A stretch of DNA of 24,959 nt from a virus: positions 1 to 24,959 of IMG/VR virus record IMGVR_UViG_3300006874_004912. One strand, given 5' to 3'. The notes under the pieces were generated by a model, which worked only from the letters and a program-made list of their open reading frames with translations, did no database searches and had not been told where the DNA came from. The position numbers were made by a program, and so were the translations under genes. Shown here piece after piece: positions 19,707 to 24,959 of this stretch. Position 1 is the first letter of the stretch, and every line of letters begins with the position of its first letter.

Positions 19707-20729
19707 TTATGTTACTATACCTCTAAAATTATCTAACCATCCGACTGTGTTTTTGGTTATACCCTCTATATTATCTTCATCTAAAAGAGATAAAAAACCT
19801 CCAATATGTGTTTTACTTACAGGTTCTTTTAATGTTTTCATTACTATTTCTTTTTCTTTTTCATCAAGAGTACTTCTGTGTAAATCCATAATTTCAAAGT
19901 TCGAAAGTACTTTATCAAAATTATGTATAATTTTTGCAAATATTTTTTTAGCTTTTGGGTCCTCTAGTTGAGTTTCACAATGGTCCCAAACGTCTTGTAG
20001 AGATGCATTAGGGTCGTAGGTAAAACTATTCCATTCTGATAATATAGTTTTTATACCTAATCCTTTTACCCCGGTTAGGTTATCAGAATTGTCTCCTAAA
20101 AGTGCTTTGACTATGTTATAGTTTTGAGGAAGTACACCTATTTCTTCTTTAACATTCTTAAATGTAAATGTCTTTTTCTTAATAGGTGCATAAACTTCAA
20201 CTGTGTCGTCTATAAGTTGCAGAAAATCTTTATCTGATGAGACTATTGTGCATTTTTTAACACTTGAATCAGATGCACGTTTTGCTATGTATGCAATTAT
20301 GTCATCAGCCTCTAACTTTTCTAATCCCACTTGTGTTACAGGTAAACATTCTAAATAGTCCTGTGTTCTTAGAAGCTGTCCAATTAAAGCTTCCATTTCT
20401 TGTTCTTTACTATCGTATAAACCCCAATGTGTAATTCTAGACGTTGCTCTTTGAGCTTTATAATTAGGATTTATATTTTGCCTATTCCCAGAACCTCCTT
20501 TACCGTCCCATACTACAATAACTCTTGTTGGATCAAACGTTCTAGTTACATACCCTAAGGAGCGTAGAAACCCAACGATACCACCTACATGGGTACCGTC
20601 AGGATTCATAGCTTTAAGAAGTGAAAAACTACGAATTAACATATTCATAGCATCAATAACCAGGATATGGTCATTCACCTCTCGGGGTGGGGTTTGCTTT
20701 AAGTTATTAAGTATGTCACTATACGCCAT
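19707..20729 (-). CDS. rnh: 5'-3' exonuclease/RNase H (T4 Rnh type, flap endonuclease family)
   Basis: This enzyme removes RNA primers and 5' flaps during lagging-strand synthesis. The 340-residue protein has the PIN-like acidic core: DAMNMLIRSF (26-35), VVWDGKGGSGNRQNINPNYKAQR, LEKLEADDIIAYIA and TIVSSDKDFLQLI, with LLGDNSDNLTGVKGLGIKTILSEW forming the helix-hairpin-helix/K+ motif. All four acidic clusters are present. It starts with a one-base overlap of the UvsX stop. In family A polymerases a 5' nuclease is often fused; here the polymerase is separate, so this gene supplies the activity. Confidence 0.9.
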   Translation of the reverse strand: MAYSDILNNLKQTPPREVNDHILVIDAMNMLIRSFSLLKAMNPDGTHVGGIVGFLRSLGYVTRTFDPTRVIVVWDGKGGSGNRQNINPNYKAQRATSRITHWGLYDSKEQEMEALIGQLLRTQDYLECLPVTQVGLEKLEADDIIAYIAKRASDSSVKKCTIVSSDKDFLQLIDDTVEVYAPIKKKTFTFKNVKEEIGVLPQNYNIVKALLGDNSDNLTGVKGLGIKTILSEWNSFTYDPNASLQDVWDHCETQLEDPKAKKIFAKIIHNFDKVLSNFEIMDLHRSTLDEKEKEIVMKTLKEPVSKTHIGGFLSLLDEDNIEGITKNTVGWLDNFRGIVT

Positions 20730-21799
20730 TAATCAAGTAGATTAGGTGTAATGTTCTCTTCTTCTAGATCACCTTCTTCAATAAGGTCAAAATCTAAACT
20801 ACCAACAAGTTTTAACCAGTGGTCTTTATGTTCATCTTTATATTTATCGATTGCTTTTTTATCATCGGGTATAAATCCGTGTGCAGTCATTACAACTCTA
20901 CCTCTAGATTGAACTCCACCGATATGGTTTTTTTCTATCTGGACGTTAGTACGTTTAGCAAACTCTACTTGCATGCCATTCTTAATAGCTTTAATCTTAG
21001 ATGTACCTGGGTTAGTAATATTACCAAAAGTAACTACAAGAGTTGCATCGTACCACATCGACATACCTCCTTTATTTTGTAATTTAGGCATACCCATGGG
21101 CGATTCAGGTTTTTGAGTCCAAACCTTATTAATAGCAACCATTGTGTTGGTATATGGAGAATTCTCTTTACGAGATAACAGAATCTTTTGATTAAGGTTA
21201 TTGCCAAATTGAGTAGACATAGCACCTGCATTCCACTCGTTGTTATTTTTATTAGAACGTACTGATAGTTCACAAGGTACAGATCCGATACTATCCCAGA
21301 AAAAACAAATATCATAAGGTAGGTTACCTTTTGCTTGTTCGTCCATAAGGTCTGAAATATAAACTGCTACATCCTCTATTGTATTTAAAGTACCTCTATC
21401 AGCATAAAGAAAATGTCCTTCGTAGTCAACTATGTTTCCATTGTTATCTTTCACTTCTTCGAACACAAGTCCCATTTCTTTAGCATGTTCCCATGACCAT
21501 TTCATCTCAGTAATAATAAAGACAGGTAAAATGCCCATTTTTTGAGCATTAACTGCAGCTTCTAGTAGAGCTGTTGTTTTACCTGTATCACTATGTCCTC
21601 TAAGTAAGGTAATATGACCTGTTGGTATACCGGGTAGTGAAGTGATGTCTTGAAATGCTTGTGATAATGGTATCCAGCCTTGTTCTTTAAACTTAACTGA
21701 AGTATTTGAATACCCTTTTTTCTTTTTAAAATTTGAAAGATTAAATGAGCTACGTATAGCTGCTGTTGCTCGTTCTTGTGTTTCTTTTTTCTTTGCCAT
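20729..21799 (-). CDS. uvsX: UvsX/RecA-like recombinase
   Basis: This is a strand-exchange ATPase for recombination and recombination-dependent replication. The 356-residue protein has Walker A GHSDTGKT at 68-75, PVFIITEMKWSWEHAK shortly after it, and the Walker B strand YDICFFWDSIGSVP. The mid-region keeps KKNxxGxxG-type elements seen in T4-like UvsX proteins (MPKLQNKGGMSMWYDATLVV). The N-terminal extension of about 40 lysine-rich residues and the acidic C-terminus (LIEEGDLEEENITPNLLD) are normal for the family. It overlaps the glycosyltransferase-like gene and the 5' nuclease gene by one base each. A T4-like mode of replication is implied. Confidence 0.92.
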   Translation of the reverse strand: MAKKKETQERATAAIRSSFNLSNFKKKKGYSNTSVKFKEQGWIPLSQAFQDITSLPGIPTGHITLLRGHSDTGKTTALLEAAVNAQKMGILPVFIITEMKWSWEHAKEMGLVFEEVKDNNGNIVDYEGHFLYADRGTLNTIEDVAVYISDLMDEQAKGNLPYDICFFWDSIGSVPCELSVRSNKNNNEWNAGAMSTQFGNNLNQKILLSRKENSPYTNTMVAINKVWTQKPESPMGMPKLQNKGGMSMWYDATLVVTFGNITNPGTSKIKAIKNGMQVEFAKRTNVQIEKNHIGGVQSRGRVVMTAHGFIPDDKKAIDKYKDEHKDHWLKLVGSLDFDLIEEGDLEEENITPNLLD

Positions 21800-22506
21800 T
21801 ATATAACTGATTTTTGTCTGTTTAATTTTTCGTACTTTTGCGGTCCTGCTAAGTGTACGTATACTTTACCTGTATTAACACTACGTACACTAAAGTACGG
21901 GTATTTTTTTTCATGTAGAAACACTCCTAATAGGTATTGACAAAGTAATAAGTTAAACTGATTAGGATCGTCTTTAAATTTTTCTACAATCTCACTACGG
22001 TATTCATAGTAGTCTTCACAAAACTCTCTTCTAAGTTCCAGATTATCCATTTTAAAAAACCCTATGTTAGGTACAAATGGAATCTCACCTGCAGATTTAA
22101 TTCTACTATACAGAGCAGTCCCTTTTAGTTTATCTAGGTTCTCAGTATACCAGTCATTATTTGGAGAGTCCTTATAGTCAAATATGAGACTTGGGTGTAA
22201 ACTTATATCTAACTTTCTCTTAATAAAAATATCTGGATCTACTATTATTTCGTTCTCAAGTAATTTAGGTAGTAAATAAACCTTAAAATCATCAGTAAAA
22301 ACAAAACTGTCTGTGTCAACTATTTCTATATTATCAGTAAATTTACTTACATCGTCGTAAGTATATTCATCTGTAATAATTTTATAATTAAATTGTTGAC
22401 TAAGTAAATTAATAGATTCACCGAGTAACTCTAAAATAACTGCATACTGCTCTTCATTAGCTGATAACTTTTTAGAAAAGCAGTATACAAATGTAATATT
22501 ACTCAT
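21799..22506 (-). CDS. Putative GT-A glycosyltransferase
   Basis: This cytoplasmic protein of 235 residues is of uncertain family. A DxD-like motif sits in ENEIIVDPDIFIKRKLDIS (about 84-102), next NIGFFKMDNLELRREFCEDYYEYR near 147-170, NLLLCQYLLGVF, and finally VYVHLAGPQKYEKLN. The order DxD, N-x-G-x-x-x, a Q or E-rich stretch and a late His-x-x-G resembles GT-A enzymes of the capsule or LPS type that bind a nucleotide sugar. It lies between uvsX and the gp32-like gene with short overlaps on both sides, an odd site for a glycosyltransferase and a possible hint at DNA glycosylation. The assignment is by pattern, not by a recognised family. Confidence 0.5.
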   Translation of the reverse strand: MSNITFVYCFSKKLSANEEQYAVILELLGESINLLSQQFNYKIITDEYTYDDVSKFTDNIEIVDTDSFVFTDDFKVYLLPKLLENEIIVDPDIFIKRKLDISLHPSLIFDYKDSPNNDWYTENLDKLKGTALYSRIKSAGEIPFVPNIGFFKMDNLELRREFCEDYYEYRSEIVEKFKDDPNQFNLLLCQYLLGVFLHEKKYPYFSVRSVNTGKVYVHLAGPQKYEKLNRQKSVI

Positions 22507-23284
22507 TAAACAAATCGTCGAATTCGCTTACTTTATCTTTTGTGTCTGCTGTAGCTTTTTCTAAAGTAAAATCAGTTTTTTGTTGACCTAAACTTTCTGG
22601 TAGACCGGTGTCTATATCCTCACCTAATGTAGCCTTCTTTAGTTGCTTTTTAATAAACTCGTAATCATACTGTTTATATACTTCTAAAGGTAGTGGTTGA
22701 TCTTTTAACCACTTGTCTACAAGAGTATTATCGTCTGATAAAGGTGTTTGTTTAGGTTTGATTCTAATCTCAGTTTTAGGGTAGGGGTTTTGAGCGTTTC
22801 TTGGTGTCATTTCAACTATCATATCCCAACCGTTAATAACATCGGTGTAGTCTCCTACATCTTCGTCTTTTGCAAGTTTAAGTAATGAATCGTAAATAGT
22901 AATTCCAAAGTTCCAAAGTCTAACTCCTTTGTCTTCTTCACCTCTTACAATAACTGGTGCTAATATTCTTGTCTTAGGAGAATACTTTCTAGCCTCATTA
23001 AAATTATCATCTCCGCCAAGTTTTCTAAGTTCTTTTACGAACTCTTCAACAGGGTCTTGTTTATCAAAGTTTGATAAAGCAGGAATAGGAAAATCAAATT
23101 CGTAATGAAATTTCATTTCTGTAAAAGGGAATGTAGGGTCTGCTGCAGAAGGAACAAGTCTAATTACTTGCTTTCCTTCTTGAGGTTTCCAAAAGATTGT
23201 AGAGTAGTCAATCTTTTCCTGTGGTTGATTGTTTCTGTTAAATGAATCGAAACGTTCATTAACTTTATTGAAGTCTAATGCCAT
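22499..23284 (-). CDS. Single-stranded DNA-binding protein, T4 gp32-like
   Basis: This protein coats ssDNA at the fork and organises helicase, recombinase and polymerase. The 261-residue protein has the gp32 N-terminal pattern MALDFNKVNERFDSFN, then YSTIFWKPQEGKQVIRLVP (27-45), the OB-fold strands and an acidic C-terminus ending SEFDDLFNE, the segment that contacts partners in T4. There is no cysteine at all, so the zinc site of T4 gp32 (one His and three Cys) is absent. Its leader has no Shine-Dalgarno sequence. The gene is followed by the GT-like gene with an eight-base overlap. Confidence is high for the class, moderate for partner contacts. Confidence 0.88.
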   Translation of the reverse strand: MALDFNKVNERFDSFNRNNQPQEKIDYSTIFWKPQEGKQVIRLVPSAADPTFPFTEMKFHYEFDFPIPALSNFDKQDPVEEFVKELRKLGGDDNFNEARKYSPKTRILAPVIVRGEEDKGVRLWNFGITIYDSLLKLAKDEDVGDYTDVINGWDMIVEMTPRNAQNPYPKTEIRIKPKQTPLSDDNTLVDKWLKDQPLPLEVYKQYDYEFIKKQLKKATLGEDIDTGLPESLGQQKTDFTLEKATADTKDKVSEFDDLFNE

Positions 23285-23334
23285 AATTTATAACTAATTT
23301 AATATAACGTTTATTGTAATATAGGAAGAATATT

Positions 23335-23793
23335 TTAATTCTCCAACTCTATTATCTTATAAAGTTTTGTGTTTACTCTTTTAAGTTCTGGACCTTTAGT
23401 TAGAAGTATACAGTTTCTGTAATCTGGCCAGTTTATACGGTAGGTTGTGTCTAGGGTTCCTCCGTTTAGTTCTTTTATAAGAGTATTAAGTGCATTAATC
23501 GTATATAGAGTATTAGATTCTTTTTTACGATGCACTAGAATAGTGTTTTCAAGGAATGTTCCTACATTTCCAAAATCTACATTATAAGTACAGATATACT
23601 CATCTTGTGACTTGGAATATAGAACAAAAATTTTATTATATATGATCTTGTACCTTTCTTGTATCTCTTCCAAAACTTGATCAAGAGTATCTTCTGTAGA
23701 GAAGGTACAGAATAGTTTGTTGCTCATATCTTCATTTAGGTAAATCGGGTCGATATCATAATCGAAGGCCGGTTTAGTAACTAATTCTTTCAT
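23335..23793 (-). CDS. Phage protein of unknown function (152 aa)
   Basis: I do not recognise this gene by family. It is an alpha/beta, mildly acidic soluble protein. Recognisable phrases are FCTFSTEDTLDQVLEEIQERY (28-48), DEYICTYNVDF, ILVHRKKESNTLYTINALNTLIKEL and INWPDYRNCILLTKGPELK. The HRKK...TLYTINALN stretch looks strongly conserved-type. It sits between the polymerase and the gp32-like gene with a start right after TATTTATATATG and no Shine-Dalgarno sequence. Position suggests a DNA-metabolism accessory or a regulator of replication, but nothing more can be claimed. Confidence 0.7.
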   Translation of the reverse strand: MKELVTKPAFDYDIDPIYLNEDMSNKLFCTFSTEDTLDQVLEEIQERYKIIYNKIFVLYSKSQDEYICTYNVDFGNVGTFLENTILVHRKKESNTLYTINALNTLIKELNGGTLDTTYRINWPDYRNCILLTKGPELKRVNTKLYKIIELEN

Positions 23794-23813
23794 ATATAAA
23801 TATCAATTTTGTA

Positions 23814-24959
23814 CTATAACACTAAATCTTTTGAGTATTTAAATTTTACTGGGTATTTCCCATCAGATTCTAATATCTCCTTTACATCCTGTAATGTATC
23901 TTTTCCATCCTCTTTATAAAAGTCGAACAACAACGCATCGTAAGTGTATAGTACTAACTTTGTTTTTTTGTCTTTTAAGTACCTAAGTACTTCTTTTAAG
24001 ATAAGAATATTTCTTGAGGTCTCAAGCGATTGCATCACATAATTCATTAGCTTCTGAGGATGCATATCCTTTAACGTTTTAGTGAACGGTTTATTACTAA
24101 TTGGCGCCAAGATTCTTCCGTTAGTTTCGTATTCGGTCCAAAGGCCTTTGATAAATCCATCGATTTTTGTAAACACCTCGAGAAAAGCGTATTCCTCTGG
24201 TATTTTTCCGTAAATTGCATGAAAGTTAATCTGTTTAGCTTTATCATATTCTTCTTTTGTTATTTTATCTTTATTAAAATATTGTTTAGCTAATTGTTCA
24301 TGGGCTGAATCTGAGGATAGACGGTAATTAATCTGCTCAGAAAGTAAGCGAAGGTGATACCCGTCAAAATCCAACTCAACAAAATAATCCCCGGTCGGTC
24401 GAAAGCATTTCCTATGTTCCGGGCTTTTAGGGATAGCAGCGAAATTAACGCTATTAAAAGCATTAGTTGGTCTAGAAGTAACATTGTATAAGTTATAAGA
24501 GGTTAGTACAGTATTATCTACTGTGTTAAATAAAGGATTACGAGGTGTAAACATTTTTTTAAAAGCCTCGTAGTGAATCCCGATACCCGACTGCTCAAGT
24601 AAGAAAAATACATTGGTAGCAGTCTTATTGTAAAATTCAAAGCCAGATGGAATCTCATACTGTATTACATGCTTGACTTGTTCGTATACTTTCTCACAAG
24701 ATTCATAAAGTTTACTAATAGGTATCAGCTGATTTATGTTAGGAAAGTCTCTAAATTTATTATAAAAATAATTTAAAGTGTTATTTTCTCTAGAATACTC
24801 TAATCTATCGTATTTAGTCATCGAATAAACTAACGATAAATCAATAGCATCTTGTAGATTAAAGTGGTAGAGTAAGTTTTTTTTATCTAATGTATATAGT
24901 TTACTTGTAGAAAATAAGATACCGGAGATACGTTCTTTTGTAACGTTTAGTCCTTCACT
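23814..24959 (-). CDS. DNA polymerase family A, C-terminal part (cut by window edge)
   Basis: This is the polymerase domain of a phage replicative polymerase. The frame stays open to the window edge: 46 codons precede Met (24821), so that Met is internal and the true start is outside. In the visible 381 residues the Pol I order is kept: TSRPTNAFNSVNFAAIP (the NLQNIP region), motif A VELDFDGYHLRLL (catalytic Asp197), motif B KQINFHAIYG (Lys242, Phe246) and motif C YTYDALLFD (Asp341). Unusual are His202 where Pol I has the steric-gate Glu710 and Ala342 where it has Glu883 of HDE. The 3'-5' exonuclease domain should be upstream. It is the first visible gene of the replication run. Confidence 0.9.
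   Translation of the reverse strand, partial: SEGLNVTKERISGILFSTSKLYTLDKKNLLYHFNLQDAIDLSLVYSMTKYDRLEYSRENNTLNYFYNKFRDFPNINQLIPISKLYESCEKVYEQVKHVIQYEIPSGFEFYNKTATNVFFLLEQSGIGIHYEAFKKMFTPRNPLFNTVDNTVLTSYNLYNVTSRPTNAFNSVNFAAIPKSPEHRKCFRPTGDYFVELDFDGYHLRLLSEQINYRLSSDSAHEQLAKQYFNKDKITKEEYDKAKQINFHAIYGKIPEEYAFLEVFTKIDGFIKGLWTEYETNGRILAPISNKPFTKTLKDMHPQKLMNYVMQSLETSRNILILKEVLRYLKDKKTKLVLYTYDALLFDFYKEDGKDTLQDVKEILESDGKYPVKFKYSKDLVL

Noticed and set aside
6314-23802. Four exact TATAAATA boxes on the plus strand (6314, 14368, 17146, 23795), identical to the T4 late promoter core
   Set aside because: They point away from the genes, and at about one third G+C roughly four exact copies per strand are expected by chance in 25 kb. 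On the coding strand they read TATTTATA, too close to start codons for a promoter in two cases.
24290-24484. Leucine-rich minus-strand frame inside the polymerase gene
   Set aside because: It lies in another frame across polymerase motif A, has no family features and no room for its own expression signal.
484-24959. tRNA genes
   Set aside because: All gaps of tRNA length were read; none shows a cloverleaf. The 82-base gap at 17077-17158 folds only into a single hairpin.

Overview
The window reads as part of a tailed-phage genome, AT-rich (roughly one third G+C by eye), with every supported gene on the minus strand. Genes are tightly packed with ATGA or TAATG overlaps, and no gene-free stretch exceeds 300 bases. 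The replication genes are T4-type in flavour (gp41-like helicase, UvsX-like recombinase, gp32-like ssDNA-binding protein, RNase H-type 5' nuclease), but the DNA polymerase is family A. The likely host is a marine member of the Bacteroidetes. The reasons are a TonB-dependent receptor with a Bacteroidetes-style plug, a peroxiredoxin/DUF6952/ferredoxin set that I associate with flavobacterial chromosomes, and start codons that mostly lack a Shine-Dalgarno sequence. The assignment to a phage of Bacteroidetes is inference; no database was searched.

In transcription order (right to left) the layout is as follows. (A) 17159-24959, replication and recombination: family A polymerase (cut by the window edge), a 152-aa unknown, gp32-like protein, a putative GT-A glycosyltransferase, UvsX, 5' nuclease, a 4-TM protein, two cytidylyltransferase-fold proteins and gp41. 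A hairpin follows at 17114-17140. (B) 12202-17076: ribonucleotide reductase beta and alpha, a small structural-type protein, a 58-aa ORF, thioredoxin, a 98-aa unknown and QueC. (C) 6325-12168, a modification-type island: twitch radical SAM protein, shortened APS-kinase-like kinase, HAD phosphatase, nucleotidyltransferase, 2OG-Fe(II) oxygenase, putative glycosyltransferase, DUF2061 membrane protein, NodU/CmcH carbamoyltransferase and a 36-aa ORF. (D) 4242-6297: two fibre or adhesin proteins sharing a module, one with a YadA-like head, closed by a clear intrinsic terminator at 4185-4218. (E) 498-4130: a small membrane protein, QueD, QueE, peroxiredoxin, two small proteins, a dicluster ferredoxin, a lipoprotein nuclease and a 34-aa membrane peptide. 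(F) 1-483: the start of a TonB-dependent receptor.

The genes suggest three linked jobs. Nucleotide supply (NrdA/NrdB/thioredoxin) and replication run together. A deazaguanine route (QueC, QueD, QueE) points to modified guanine in DNA or tRNA. The island next to the fibre genes could build and attach a carbamoylated small molecule to DNA, virion or host glycan. The most unusual points are the phage-borne TonB-dependent receptor next to a surface nuclease, a QueC in which all four zinc cysteines are replaced, and a family A polymerase with altered motifs A and C inside a T4-type replisome.
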